DNA of 64,000 bases. Origin: Pseudocercospora fijiensis CIRAD86. Taxonomy: Eukaryota > Ascomycota > Dothideomycetes > Mycosphaerellales > Mycosphaerellaceae. Below, piece by piece: positions 1 through 13,851 of this stretch. Each line of letters begins with the position of its first letter. The first letter of the stretch is position 1. The notes under the pieces are model-generated. The model was not told the origin of the DNA. It saw only the letters and a list, made by a program, of their open reading frames with translations, and did not search any database. The translations under genes were made by a program, and so were the position numbers. Location of the stretch: NCBI RefSeq assembly GCF_000340215.1, contig NW_006921550.1:1-64000 (forward strand), in the 5' to 3' direction.

Positions 1-3000
1 AGCAGTAGTAGAGGATCGTTAGGAGGATTACCGGGTAGATTACTAGGAGGATTACTAGGCGGATTGCTAGGCGGATCGCCTAGCGCAAACCCGCCCCGAC
101 GTAAGCGGCTATGCCTACGGGCATTTATATATACGTCTACCCTTTGCTAGTAATCGCGTTAACCTAGGTTCGGCTAGGGCGGACTTAGCTTACGCGTAGC
201 CGATAGCGGTAAAATCGCCTATTCTATTAGAAAGTCTAATACGACTTCGTTAAGATAGACTTCTCTCCGTCTAGCTAATTCGCGAAGATAATTACGACGC
301 TAACGGTTTTGTTATATAGCGATATTCGCCCTATCGATCTCCTCGGTTGTCTACGAGGTATCTACCGGGATACGATATTAGAAACGACTACGCAGCTCGT
401 TAGCCTACGGGTCGGCGAGGCCGTCGTTTATTAGAGGCAATTAGCCGCGACCGATATCCTAGAACGGCGACGTCGATAGATTAGAAGGCCCGGTTAACGG
501 TTCCTTAAGGAAAGTCTTAGGCAGAGGCCCCTTTAGCTTCTAAGGATTCTCGTCCGCTAGGTATCGTAGCTTAAGTAGCCTCCGTAAGAAAACCGATTTA
601 AGCGAGCTATTAGGCGAACCGGGACGCTATTCCGGCGGCACGGTTGTTTCTACCGTAGTAATAGGCGAAACCGTAGGCCGCGGTAGAACTTAAGCCGGTC
701 GGGCTAGTAGGCGCTACTCTACTATAGGTAGTAGATAGATATCCGGGTAGAATTAACGGTAATAGCGTAAATCGCGCACTATCGGGAGCGCGGCTTTAAG
801 CTCCTTAACCGATTTAGTTAGAATTCCTTTATCTACTACCTACTACCCTAGGAAGTTGTAACCGTTAAGGGCGTTTAGATAGAGTTCCTCGATTTTAGCC
901 TATAGAGGCGGCGGATTTCCTACGAGCGGGTAATAGTATAGAACGTATAAGGCAAGCAAGTCGATTCGGCCGTGCTTTGCCCTAAGCTAGGTCGCGAAGT
1001 TCTCGCTATAATCGACGTAGTTCTAAATATAGGAATAGATACGTAGGATATAGGGCTCTATATCTAGCAATCCGAGATTATAGTACTAGGGTAGCGGTTA
1101 AACCGCTAGCTTAGCTAATTTCGAGGCTTCTACCGGAGTTAGAAGCGAGTCCGAAGGAGCTACGGTAAGCGGGTAAACTATTAGTAAGAGGGTAGAGGCG
1201 AGATAGTCTCTAGATAGAGGACAATAATAGAGAACCGACTAAAGGCGGAGGAGCGTAGCTTATCGGGGCAGGTCCTCCTAGGGAAAGCGGCTACCCCTAG
1301 ACCTAGGTATAGTAGGCAATTGCTACTAAAGGTAGAAACTACTACTACTGTCTCCTCGGGGTACTAATAGGATCGCCGATAAGGCGCTCGCGCGTCGGTA
1401 GGGTATAGTACGGAAGGGTAGTAAATCGAATAGATACCGTCGTAATAGGTAGGAAGTTAAATCGTAGTAATCGGCGGAAGATTAGTAGGACCCGTAGCTA
1501 ATCGCGTCGATTCTCGTTATAGCTATAACGACCGGGGTCGATTCGGGTAGAGGACTAGTAGTTAGTATAGAAGCTAACTAAGTATTAAGCGAAGCTACTA
1601 AGTTGCTAGGCATACGGTTATAGTACGAAGGTATCGTAACGGTTATACGGTACAAAAGTTAATACATTCTCTAAGGTAGCGCGAGGCAAGCTATCTATAT
1701 AATAGTCCTACTATTAGTAGTAATAGCGACCGTAGCAGTCGATAGTAACCGCTGCCTACTATCGTATATATAATAGTATTATATCGTAACAATAGGCTAG
1801 TATTTAATTAGCTGCAATTTACCGTATAGAGGATAGCGTAGCGTCTAGTTTAGGATATACTCGGAGTAATAAGCGATATACTTAGAGACCTCGCGCCCGA
1901 GCCGCTATATATAGAAACTAGCGTATAGGTAGGCGTAAGTGCGGTAGTAACCTGCGTAGTAATAGTAATTATAGGCTATTTAGAAGACCTCCTTATATAG
2001 GGAGTAGGGGATGTATAGCCTCTCTCTACCGTCGGTATCGTCCTTAAAATAGATAAGGTCGTCGCGTAGGAAAAAACAAAGTCCTAATAGGCTCGACTCG
2101 GCCTCGCCTATAATATCCGCTTCTTTATAATTAGGGTTATCGTTAGCGTCTAGGGTCCTCTTAGCGGCGGCTCGTATGCGGCGTTCTTCTATAGCGTTTA
2201 GCTAAGCTAGGATTGCGGACTAATAGGGGTCCTTAGTATATCCCGCCTTTAGGTCGTCCTTAAATTCGGTAGCGAGTTCTACGAGTACGGAGTAGAAAAC
2301 TATAGGCTCGTCTAACGTATACGTTCTACCGGAGTGCTTATCGACTATAGTAGCGTAAAAGCAAATCGTACCCTCGCTTTCGCATAGGTATATATAGTAT
2401 ACGTCGATTATATTATTCGCTAAAGCGGGATTGTCGTATACTAGGGGATCTAGTATATTATACGCTTAATCTGCCGCTCGGTTAAGATCCGCTATAAGCC
2501 TACTTAAGGCGTCTAGTATTCTATAAAGGCGTCCTAGGCAGTAGTATACTTTAAGCTTAGGGTACTAAGAGAGGTACTAACTAGCCTGTACTAGACGAAG
2601 GTTAAGCTTATCCGTAGACGTCGTCGTTGCTAGGCTCGCTACCGTAGTAATACCTAGGGCCGCTATATAGTCGGAAAACACATATACCGGCTTACGTACG
2701 GCCTATAGGATTATCCGTACCTTGCGTACTATCTAGACTAATCCGCTAACCTCGAGCTCGGTAGCTAGGTACCGCTTCTCTACGTCCGTAAAGGCTTTGC
2801 TAAGGTATATAATAACCTATACCTAATCCGCCGGGAAGCGTACGGCCTTGCCGTTCTCGATAGTCGGCTCTAGGTCTCCCTTAACGTAGTATACTACTAC
2901 CGCGAATCCTCCTATATAGGTATCTAGGTCGATATATATAGGGCGATTAGGGTCCGCGTAATAGGAGAACTTAACATCGCGGTATATCTGCCTTAGGATA

Positions 3001-6000
3001 TTAAAGGCCTTATACTCGGTTTCTAGTACCTTATCCGCGTCGAAGGCTAGAGTCCTAGCTACGTAGCGCTTTCGCTTATTGCCCTTATTAGCTAGGCTAA
3101 AGCGTAAGAGCTCTTTCTTGCGGTTCTCGAAGGGCATCGTAATCGTAGAGTAGTATAGAATATACTGTCGTTGCTATCTAGTAAGCCCTAAGTAAAATTC
3201 AATATCCTTTAGGGTCGTAGGGAATTTTAAGTCTAGGATAGCCTAGACCTTTTCCTTATAAGTAGTATATCCTAGTCCTAATACTCGTTAGCCTAAAAGC
3301 TTCGTAGATAGATATACGAGGAACGACTTATACGGTGCGATACTTATATTCTTGCCTACTAAGCACTCGAAAACGGCGTTTAGATACTATAGGTACTCTT
3401 CGAAGGTATAGTAATAGATAACGATATCGTCGATATAAGCGCGGCAATAGGACTTATAGCGCTTAAGGATCTTATCGAGCTAGCGCTAGATATATTGTAC
3501 GCTATTAGAGAAACCTATAATAGCTACGTATATCTACTCCTAGCCGCGGTAGCTATTTATAGCGAACTTGCTACGGTCCTTTTCGGCTATAGCCTATTAG
3601 TAGAAAAATAATACTACGTCTACCGTTGTAATATATATCGAGCCGCGTAGTGCCTTAATAATGTCCTCTTATCTAGGGAGTAGGTAAGAGTCCTTAACTA
3701 TAATTTTGTTTAGGCCTCTAATGTCTACGACTGCACGTTCTTTACGGACTAGCTTGCCGTCTACTATCGTTGTTTTCTAGACTACGAAGACTAGGAACCC
3801 GAATTAGGTAGGCTTAGTAGTAAAGGACATCTTTCCTTATACGTATAGCGGGTCGAACGTCTTGTTTACGACTTCTTTATCGGGGGCGTAGAGTAGGTAC
3901 GCTACTATAGGAACTTTATCGTTCTTATAGCCTAGCTTTAGCGTAACTTCTAGGTAGTTAGACTTAGGAATGTCTACCGTAGTGCCCTTATCCTTCTATA
4001 GGTCCTCGTGCTTCTTTACTACGGCCTCGATAAGTTGTACCTACTCTTCGGTACCGTAGGCCGTTACGCTATTAAAAAGCTAGGTCTCCTTTATAGGGTT
4101 CGGCAGGTCTAGTAGCGGAAGGCCGGCTACGCCGTAATCTTTAGGCGCGATATAGTAATAGCCGTAGTAGTTACACTCGCGTATATACCCTATCTTTGTA
4201 TATCGTAGTAGAGTCTGTAGCTAATCCGTATCGTTATAGACCTATACGAAATTTATAGCGGCGTCTATAACTACGGCGTAGATAGTTAGGGCCTTGTTCT
4301 TAAGCTCCTAGTTTTACGGGTAGAAGGCTACGTCTCGATCTATAGGAAGGTCTATTCTAAACTAGATAGGTACCGAGGTTACCGTCTACGGTGCTAGTAC
4401 GACGTTCTCCTCGCCGGAGTATATAACTATACGGAACTTAACCTAATCTTTACGGCCTACTAGTAGGGGAATCTTCGCTTTTTTATAGGAATTAATCGTT
4501 GCCGTACGGTATATTACGTTAATCTTAATACCCTCCGGGCCGATAATATCTATCGCTATAAGGAACTTAGCGCTAAGCTCCTTAACGATATATACCTTAT
4601 AACGTATATAGGCGATAACCTTAGAGCCCTTAACGATTCCTAGTACCTAAAAATCGAGATCTACGTACTTACTAATATCCGTTAATCCTACGCCTTTAAC
4701 CTTTAGTAGAGCTACTAGACGCTTACGTTCGATATCTAGGCGCGTCTAGCGTAGGAAGGCCTTATCGATAAGTAATACCGTAGCGCCTATATCTAGGTAA
4801 ACTACGTATTCTATACTGTCTTTCTCTAGGCGTATAACTATACGTAGATAATAATAGCCTCGAAACGCGTATCCTCCCTTAACCTTTAGCAATATAGCGG
4901 ACTTAATAAGCCTAGCGTCCTCCTCTACGCTATCCTTCTTAGGCGTTAGCTCTATAGCGTGCTTAGTACGTCTATAGTCCTATAAGAGATTGTTGCTATC
5001 GAATTTCGTACTATAATTTAAGTATAAGAACTTTAAAGACTATGTCGTAGCGAAGGGTTCTATAGCGGGGGGAAGGTGCTTACCGATATATAGGAAAAAG
5101 GGCGATAGTAGCGGAACTTCGCTATAGTATACTAATATAGAGTCCTATAAAGAGGCGTTATCGTCTACGTTATCTAACCTACGGTAGATATCTACCTAGT
5201 CGTTAAAGTACGCCGGTACGGAGTATAGGCCTACTAGCCTCGCTAAGTAGTATAAGCTAGATCGCAGGCGTAAGTATGAACGCGGCTATAGGATAGATAT
5301 AGGCTCTTCGACTAGCAGCTCCGATACCTACTTATTAGCGTAGTAGTTACGTAGGGCGTTATTGCCTTAGTAGCCGCGTTCTTACTAACCCTAGGTATTA
5401 TATACGTCGTTTCGCGTACCTCTATCTTATCGTTGCCTACGATTAGTATTCCGATTGCTACCGCGTACTTCGTAGCCCCGATTATTATTACGTAGCTCTA
5501 CTCGACTATTACGGTTAGAAGCGTACTCTTTTTAGCGTCCCTCCCTCGCTAGGGCTTGCCTATCGTTTCCTTAATCTCGGCGCTAATACTAGTTTTAATT
5601 AGTATAGCTACTATTTCTAGGGCGCTTATTGCCGTAGCCGCCGGCGTAACCGCGACCTAAATTGTCGCGATAACCGCGTACTACTATAGCGTACCGATCG
5701 TCGAACCTACTAGCGTAACTGCGACCTAAAGTATCGCGATATACGCCTAAAGAATCGGCGTACCGGTCGCTATTACGAGCGTTTCGGTATTAGGACTTAC
5801 TATTATACCTATTACAGCCTCGTACTATACCGTAGCTATCGGACTATATATACCTACGGCACTATGCTTTATACTTGTCTTCTACGGCTCGCGTAAAAGT
5901 GTAAATCGTATTACTTAGTAAGGGCTTATCGAGCTTGTCTTATAGGCGGGGTTCGAATCGTAACTATACCTAGTAGAGAAGAGCGTACGGTCTATTAGGG

Positions 6001-8450
6001 TCTATCTCGAGACCTACCTTATATACGTAGCGGATGCAGTTTATAATAAACTGCTAGGGTGCTCTACGGTTGCGTATATTCTATACTATATAAGATTCGG
6101 CGTATAGCTTGTCCTAGGCCTCGATAATAGATCTACTAAACTTATCTCTTAGTGCCTTATACTAGCGCTTAATGCCCTCTCCTCCGCGAATAGTATCGCG
6201 GTTATTGCTCGTTAGCTCGTAAATAAACTATTACTATATAGCCCTACGTAGGCACTTAGTAAGCTAGGTACGCACTATACGAGCGTAATTAACTGCCGCG
6301 TAATCGCAAGCCGCGTCTAAAAACAGGTATACTAAGGTAAAGGTAACCTTGTTACTATATGTATAGATATCCTAGCTATCTAAGTCTGCGTATAGAGCGT
6401 CGGGATAGAAGTATCCGATATCCGTTAGATCGAACCTCTCTAAACGCTAAGAACGCTACGGGCTATAATAGGGTAAGCGGCTAAACTAAAAGTTGTCGAT
6501 ATAGTACAGATTAAAGCGGTAGCCTCGGGGGCTAAAGTTCCTACCCTAGGTACTAGAATTACCTAGGCTCGGGCTTAGAGGCCCTCTAGCACCGCCTTAG
6601 CTATAGCGGCGTTGCCTAGCCTCGGTATTACGTTGTATATTACGGCGTAACTAATAAGGCTAGGCTTCGACCGGGTTAGGTAGTAGGGCTAATAGAACTT
6701 GTTTATACGGGACCTATTTATTTAAACCTATACGCGCGAGGCGTTCTACTCGTCTAGTGTCTAGCCTATCTTATACTAAGCTCGAAGGGATGCTTTAGCG
6801 TAACTAGTCGATCTCGTCCCGAATCTTATCCCTAAGTTATTAGGTTTAAATAACCTGTTAATTTAAGAGTTATCTAAACAGCTAGCGTATCTTATTACGT
6901 AGGACGGCTAGATTAGCGGCATTTAGGATCTCGCTGTTAGCGTCTTTAGCGGCCGCGTTAGCGCTAGCGGCGTTCTAGTTCTCGCGTACTAGAACTTCGC
7001 GTAGCGCGCCTTCTCGTAGGCGTTAAGGCTAGGGATTGTCGTAAGCTAGCTGCTTGCCGTTTCGCTAGTTTTAGGAGGATAGTCCCGCGCTAGTATTACG
7101 TATACGCTAGCAGTCCGCGACTAGACGCCTAGCCTCTATGCCTAGGAAAGCGTCGACTAACCTATTATAGCGCTATATCTACTATCGAGAAGGTAGGTTA
7201 CGCTCGACGCTAGGCTCTACGTATACTAAGTCCGTACGCTAGAACTCTAGGTCTATCTCTTAGGATATATCGGCTATATCTTTAGTAGAAGCGGGTAGGA
7301 TTAACAGCTCTTATTATCGGGGTCCTTACTACTACGTCTTAGGACGTTAATATTCCGGTTCGGGCCTCCGCTACTAAAGCTCTTACTACTAAGTACGTCG
7401 TTAGTAAAGCTTAGTACCTAATAAAAGAGACTCCGGATTGTTCGGGGCTAAAAGCTCTTACTATTCGGGCTTAGGGCGCTATTGCTCCGGACTTTGCTAT
7501 TCGGGACCCTACTACTTAGGGTCGATAGAAACCGGTAAAGATAAATTAGGACTACTAGGGACTAATAGCTCTAAGGTACTAAGTTCTCGTAGGCCTAGGG
7601 GAAATACAATTAGTAAGGACCTATAACGTATATATATAACTCGTCGTATACTAGCTACTAAAATAGTCCGACGGCGACGTAGCTATAGGCTAGTATCCGG
7701 ACTTAGACTTATAGGCACTACTGTATCTAGTAACGGCGGTGCTAGTTCTAGAGTAGGAGCCGCTAAGTCGTTAGGCTCTATCGAGTCTAAAATAGCAAGT
7801 TCGTTACAAAGTGCAATTAGCGTCTTCGCTACCGCCGTAACTAAAGAGCGGTTAACTGCCTAATCCTAGGGGAAACCGAGGGTAGTACTACCTCTAGCGT
7901 CCAAGAGTTTTCGCAGTATATATTCTCCTAGGGGCTAATAATAAGTAGTAATTGTCGTAACGACTACTTTTAACGGGTCTCTCTACTTCTAGTATACTAA
8001 CTTAGTGTAACTAGCGTTAGCTAAGAATTCCTTAAAGCAAAAGGCGATGTTTAGCGAGTAGGCGTCTAAATCGGGGCGTGCGGAAGCTAGTATATTTATA
8101 GAGTAAGCGTAGGCTCGATAGTCTTATAAGTGTAAGGTAAGTATAGAGTTAAGGAACTAGACTAGAGTCGGGAAACTATTAGGGTGCTCGTAGGCTCTTG
8201 CCTCGACCGGTGCCCGCTTCGGTAGGTGCTAGTATAGAGTAAACAAACCTAGATAAGGAAGGCGGGCCGCCTAGTCTAGCGATTAGAGGGCTATAGGGCG
8301 CCGTCGATTAGAGGGCTATCGGTATATAGCTATATATATACGGAAGATAATATACGGAATTTAGAGGACTGTCGTAATCGTCTTAGTATCGAGCGTAGGT
8401 AGTTATTATAGTTAGGTAGGTAGGTCGGTGCCGCTAGTATGGGACCTCGC
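1..8450 (-). mobile_element. Element 1: RIP-degraded Ty3/Gypsy retrotransposon, truncated by window start
   Basis: Reading the minus strand through many stops gives the order expected of a Gypsy element. A retropepsin-like motif (DIGAT, originally probably DTGAT) lies at about 4,744-4,799. A reverse transcriptase with the catalytic YIDD box is at about 3,421-3,447. An RNase H-like segment runs over about 2,500-3,140, and an integrase zinc-binding-like stretch lies near 1,800-2,000. A gag-like segment appears at about 6,000-6,750. Stops sit where Gln and Trp codons would have been, as expected when CAA/CAG and TGG are hit by RIP. No LTR pair could be matched inside the window, so both ends are uncertain. 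The right limit is set where element 2 material begins. The first 900 bases and 7.1-8.45 kb hold nothing else I can name. Confidence 0.75.
2500..4830 (-). pseudogene. pol remnant of element 1 (protease, reverse transcriptase, RNase H)
   Basis: This is the best preserved part of element 1. It would cleave the polyprotein and copy the element's RNA into DNA. In transcription order it holds the aspartic protease motif near 4.77 kb, RT blocks including AYIDDIV near 3.43 kb, and an RNase H region. The longest surviving open piece, 104 codons at 2,823-3,137, contains DPNRPIYIDLD, which is typical of the start of Gypsy RNase H. The frame is interrupted by many in-frame TAG/TAA codons and cannot encode a working protein. 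The assignment rests on recognising family motifs. The exact edges are approximate. Confidence 0.72.
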
Positions 8451-8457
8451 GGTCGCG

Positions 8458-8476
8458 TTTTTTTAGTTTTTTTTTT
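8458..8476 (-). repeat. A-rich tract on the minus strand (T7-AG-T10 on plus)
   Basis: A run of 7 T, then AG, then 10 T on the plus strand lies at the boundary between element 1 and the 3' side of element 2. Read on the minus strand it is a poly(A)-like tract. It may be a relic of a processed insertion or a simple mononucleotide tract. Nothing else supports a LINE or SINE here. Confidence 0.4.
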
Positions 8477-8839
8477 AAGGTGCCCGTTCGTCTAGTACTC
8501 GGGTACTATTTAAACGGATCTGGATCTAACTAAAGCGAAGCTACTAATTGTTATATAAGGGACGATTAGTAGTTAGGCAATAGTATAGTATTAGGGTAAG
8601 TATCTACGGTTCTACGGAAAGTATATACTAGGCTTAGCTAGCGTACCGTCCCTACTATAATACGCCTAGTAATATTAATAACTTCTATAAAGTTTATCTA
8701 CTAGCACTGTCTTAATTTGCCCTTAGTCGGAGACTAGGCCGACGAGAAGAAGATACTTTAGTCGTCGGTAGGGTTTTACGAGCCCTCTTAGAGGGCCTCC
8801 GAGGTACCTCTATAGTGCTTTAAGTACCGGCGGCGTTTC

Positions 8840-10330
8840 TAATCTTCTCCTTATACTCTACGAGTAGATTTAGAGAATAAGCTAACTACTCTTCCGTTAT
8901 CTAATCGTCCTATTCGGGCGAATATCCCTTCTATCTAACCCTAAACTTCTTATTCTTCTCTCTTCCTTTATAAGCGACGATCTCCTCGACCTTATATTCT
9001 TCCTCCGATCTATCCTCCTTAATATCGTCGATAGGGGGTAGCTAGTAGCCTTTACGAGCGTTGTATCCTTCTAGTAACGATATATAGAATACCGGGTATA
9101 AGCGCTTTATCGACGGAGGTAGGTTAAGCTTATAAGCCTAGCTTCCGAAGCGCTCTATAATAGTAAAAGGTCTAAGATATTTATTATCGAGCTTACGGTA
9201 AGGACGCTTCGTACGAATGTTCTTTGCCGATAATAGGACTTAATTACCGATAGCGAAGTGCTTATCCTTCGTTAATCTGTCGTAGTAGCGTTATTATAGC
9301 TTCTAAGTATACTAGAGCGAGGAGCGAGCTTCTTCGAAGTCTTTTAGTCTACCGGATAGGAACGTATACGCTTCTTCCGCGAGCTTCTTAGTCCTCGGCG
9401 GTACTAGCGAGGTACTATCGAGGTACCCTAGAGGTAGGTACTCCCTACTCGATACGATCTTAACACTATTAAAAAGGTTCGGTTTAATACCGAAAGCAAC
9501 CTTAATTAGAGATTTGCTACTAAGTCTATTATACGGCTTGCTATTGTAAGTAAACGTAGTAGTATATAGCAACCGAGCCTAATCGTCTTAGTCCTAATTA
9601 TAGTAGATACGAAGATAGTTCTTAAGCTACTAGTTTATACGCTCGGTCTAACTATCGGTCTAAGGATAAAAAGTAGTACTAAGACAGCGTTTAATAGCGA
9701 GATAGTAATAGAAAGCACTCTAGTAAGCACTAGTAAAGATTAATCCCCGATTAGAAACTAACTTATTAGGAGCTCTAGTATTATAGACGACCTTATTAAA
9801 GAAAAGCTCTACTAGTGCAACCGCGTTAATATCCTTTATAACGGGGAAGTAACGTACTATTTTAGAAAATCGATCGACAATAACTAAGACGGAATTATAT
9901 ATACGACCTCTAAACCTAATAGAAGGCGGCAACCTAGTAATAAAGTCTATAGAGAGGTACCTCTAGGGCACCTTAGGGACCTCTAGCGAGCGTAGCCGAC
10001 TATAAGGCTTGTAGTATTTAGTTTTCGTTCTTTAATAGACATCGTATTAGGAGACGTATTTAGATACTTCTTTAGTAATCCTAGGCTAATAGTACTTAGC
10101 GGCGATAATGTATTAAGTTCGTATAGTGCTATAGTATCTAGCGATAGGATTATCGTAATTCCGTCGAAGGATCTCTTACTTAAGAGGTACAAAGCTAGGA
10201 ATATACAGTTTTCCGTCGTAACGAAGAAGGTTATTATTATCGAATTCCTAGTATCCTTCTAGCCGAGGGCGCTAAGGTGCCTTTAAGGTACCTAGGAGGG
10301 GCTCTATTAGTGCCTTATTTGTACTACTTC
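8840..10330 (-). pseudogene. integrase and chromodomain remnant of element 2
   Basis: The segment encodes the C-terminal half of pol. The integrase zinc-binding part is at about 9,983-10,192. The catalytic core is at 9,720-9,932 (motif VIVDRFSKIVRYFPV), followed by a downstream integrase part at 9,312-9,572. A chromodomain follows at about 8,850-9,040 with YKVEEIVAYKG and a degraded KGYSPE motif where the aromatic cage and W-x-GY motif would be. Chromodomains of such elements bind histone marks and guide integration to heterochromatin (known for MAGGY/Tf1-like families). Three open fragments of 62-86 codons survive, separated by stops, so the gene is dead. Confidence 0.78.
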
Positions 10331-10599
10331 CGGCCGCCTACGTAGCTCCGGTTCGGATGTCTTCTATAAAAGCGTCCTTTTACTAAGCTTCCCGAATAAG
10401 GTCTATAAAGGACGCCGGTAGCTCGATAGCGTACGCCGTTTTACTATCTGCTACTATAGCAATAAGATAGCGAGGTATTAAGAGGTTGCGGTTCTTAGTA
10501 CTAGCCGTCGGTCCTACCCTAGCAAGGTATAGTCCGACGATATTATCGAAAGCGTAGTTATCTAAGTCCTCGTTCTCTTCTTAGAGGTAGAGGCTTGCT

Positions 10600-13100
10600 A
10601 TCGTTAAATAATCTGTTTAACTACCCTCGGGCGAGTCCGTAGGAGAGGACTATTCTACCGATACGGTCGCGAGAGGCCCGCGAGGTGCCTCTATAGTAGG
10701 CCGCGGGTCCCGGGTAACTTCTAACTAACGCTTAAGGCTAGGCAAGAGGTCCCTTAGCTCTCTATATTTAGTATTGTCCTTAAACCTATCGAAGTAGTTA
10801 GGACGGCGGGAGAGACTGTCCGATAGATTAGATATTCCCTTCGTATACTCGATCGTAAAGTTATAAGCGGCAAGGCGTTTAGTAATACGGGCTTAACGGC
10901 TATTAAGCTCCTAAGTCGTTATAAAGTACTTTAGGTTATAATAGTCCGTTATAACTCTAATCGGATACGCTACTCCTTTAAAGTAGTATCGCTAGACTTT
11001 AAAGCATTCGGAAATCGCTATTAATTCTTTATCTAGTATACTATAACGGATCTACGCGCCTATAAAACTCTTAGAGTAGTAGGCAACAGGGTACTAGTAG
11101 CACTAATAAGGTGCCTCCGAGGCACCTAGTTAGAGGAGGATACTAGTATAGGCCGTATCTAAGGCATTAGTAATAACTATAATCGGTAAAGTAGGGTCGA
11201 AGTATCGCAAGATAGGAGCTTCTTAGAAGATCTGCTTTAGAGCACGAAACGATTCTTCGGCATCTTCTATCTATTGCTATAGCCCTCTAATAACCTTCTT
11301 CTTCCCCTTCCCTTTCTCTTCTAACTTCCCGCTAGCTAACAACTTATTTAATAGACGGGCGATACGTAAATATCCCTATATAAAACGTCGATAGAAGTTA
11401 GCGAAACCTAAGAAGACTTAAACGTCTCTATAACTGCGAGGTATAGGCTAATCTTAGATAGCCTTTACCCGCTTTTTATCTATAACGACACCCTCCGGAG
11501 TAATAATAAACCCTAAGAATTCTATATACTTAGTATAGAATTCGCACTTAGAAGGCTTAGTATATAGCTTCTATTAACGCAGTCTTTTAAGGACTATCCG
11601 GATATGCTTGTTATGCTCTTTAGGGTTCTTAGAATAGATCAAGATATCGTCTAAGTAGACTACGTAGATACGATTAACTAGTCTTATAAGGGCTTAATTA
11701 ATATATAATTAGAAAGTAGTAGGGGCATTAGCTAGGCTAAACGGTATAACGAGATACTCGAATAGTCTATAACGAGTCTTAAAAGCCGTCTTCTATTTAT
11801 CTCCTTCGCGAATACGAAGACGATAATAGGCATCTTTAAGGTCTAATTTAGAGAAGAGCTTAGCCTTACTAAGCCGATCGAGAAGCTTACTAATAAGTAG
11901 CAACAGATAGCGGTCCTTAATAGTAATCTTATTAAGGCTACGATAGTCGATATATAGACGAATACTACTATCCTTCTTTAGGACAAAGAGGATAGGTGCA
12001 CTATATAGGGACTTGCTAGGCCGGATCTAGCCTTTAGCTAGAGCCTAATCGATGTATTCGCGGAGTGTCTTTAATTCGTCCTACGAGAGGTTATAAATAG
12101 GAAGTTATAGAGGAACTTTACCTACTTCTAGTTCGATAGTATAGTTGTACTAAGAATGCTAAGGAATAATACTAGCAAGGTCGGTATTAAAGACATTAAC
12201 GTAGTCTTTAAATACTTCGGGTACTTCTTAATAAACTTCGGTAGTAGCGATAATAGTATACTAGTAGATAGAGCCGGGAAGCGAAGTTAATTTAGGGTAA
12301 GGGTCGTAAAGGGTTTTAAACCTAGAATAAGTAATAAGTGCCCCGATCTACTAACGATCTTATTAACTGCAATCGATAGTAGTAGGATCGCGGTTACCTC
12401 CTCCTTAGGCAGAGAGGGTTATAAGAGCCTCTACTACCGGGGTATAGAGGTAGTCTAGAGGTACCTCCGAGGTACTAGCGACGTTAGGATTGTTACCTAG
12501 TAGTTCTTCGTTAGTAGTTTCGGGTCTAATAATATACCGGCTATCTTTAAGCTAGAAGGCAGCCAATCTGTTAACGATTGCTATAAGAATACGACGGATA
12601 GGGTTATTCGCAAGGACCTCGTAGGAGTCTCTGAGGGGCTTATTAGGCGCCTTAAAGTAGTCCTCTAGGTCTCCGGTAATCGGGTTCTAGATAAAGGTTC
12701 CCTTTCGGAAAGAGATAAGAGGATTAGTATTAGCGAGCTAGTCCTATCCTAAAACTATATCGTATCCGGTAAAGGTCCTAGCCTAAAAGGTTTAAGGGAT
12801 AGTACGCTCGGTACCCGTCTTATCCTTTACTATCGGAGAGAGGGAGTAAGCCTTATAGATCGTTATACGATTATTGTCGAGGAAAGTAACTTTCGGAGGG
12901 ACTAGATCTAGCGGCACTAGGTCTAGGGCTTTCGCTATATACTAAGAGATAAGGTTAATTTAGGTACTATAATCGATTAGTACCTTAAGGGTACGCGTAA
13001 GGCCCTTATAAGGCACCTTAACGTCGACGACAATACGTCGTTCTCTTCCTCTAGTATTAGGCCCTAGTCGTAGTAAGGAAAGGGAAGCGACTAGGGCTTC
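10600..13100 (-). pseudogene. protease, reverse transcriptase and RNase H remnant of element 2
   Basis: Read on the minus strand through stops, this region gives a protease-like block near 12.9-13.0 kb. The RT follows with LFVLKKDSSIRLYIDYRSLN, KLDLKDAYYRLRI and the catalytic VYLDDILIYS. RNase H then shows the FDPTLPI segment and the SSDSLSRRPNY-type end. The YLDD box is intact even though flanking Gln and Trp codons are stops. This is classical fungal Gypsy pol, and no single open frame survives. Confidence 0.78.
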
Positions 13101-13685
13101 GTATTTTCCGAACCGGTAGAGGCTTAGCTATCTCCGGCGGAGGAATTAGAGGTTAGGTTTGCTAATCCGCCCTAGGCTTAGCCTCGGCTACGGTTTCTAA
13201 ACTAACCCCGACCGCTACCTCTACCCCTAGGGCCCCTTAGAGGTACCTATAAGGTACTAGAAGGGGTATCGGTTCTAGAACTAGATACTTGCTTAGAAGA
13301 CCCGCCGGAATTGCGAGTACTCTTAGCGGCATCTTTCTTCTTTATAGACTCCGAGTCTTCGATACGGTATACTTCGTTAAAGAGATTATTAACGGTCTAA
13401 AACGAAATTAGCTTATTAATACGGATAATCTCTACTTAGATGTCCTTTAGAAGCTTAGTATAATAAAAGTCGATGCGTATAGTTTTATATAATCTATCTT
13501 TAGGAAAACTATACTCGATTTAGCTTTCGACCTTCTTTATATAGGCGTAGAACTTTATTACTAGTTAATTAGCGTAGTATATAGTACCCTAGTAGGATAT
13601 AGCATTCTCGGCTCGCTATATAGCCGGAGGCCTAATAGTGTCTTTAATAAGTTCTTTATACTCGGACTATCTAAACTTAGTATAG

Positions 13686-13690
13686 TTATC
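13686..13690. repeat. 5-bp target-site duplication TTATC, left copy
   Basis: TTATC directly precedes the left LTR of element 3. The identical TTATC follows the right LTR at 20,573-20,577. A perfect 5-bp duplication is typical of Gypsy integrase and fixes both ends of the element exactly. Confidence 0.92.
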
Positions 13691-13851
13691 TATTACGGAT
13701 CGTAGCTAGTATATAAATAGCAGCGTAAAAGTTAATGCCTAAGGCATCGATACGGGTATATAGGCGGCCCGCTCCCTCGAGTTACTCCTTCCTTCCTTCT
13801 TTACGCTTCGTTAGCCTAGATATCAAGTAAATACATTCCTTTATCTTAATA
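13691..13851 (+). repeat. 5' LTR of element 3
   Basis: The 161-bp left LTR is identical in length to the right copy at 20,412-20,572. By eye the two differ at about ten positions, all transitions, and this copy is the less mutated one (it keeps C or G where the right copy has T or A). It contains a run of CTTCC units near its 3' third. Confidence 0.93.

Noticed and set aside
5940..5970. GGTTCGAATCG resembling a tRNA B box
   Set aside because: No matching A box or cloverleaf could be built around it, and it lies in element 1 gag.
7438..7626. 62-codon plus-strand frame rich in Ser, Gly and Tyr
   Set aside because: It lies on the antisense side of element 1 and is low-complexity sequence created by RIP; no family resemblance.
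8458..8476. Poly(A)-like tract suggesting a LINE 3' end
   Set aside because: No non-LTR RT or endonuclease motifs are next to it; kept only as a simple repeat.
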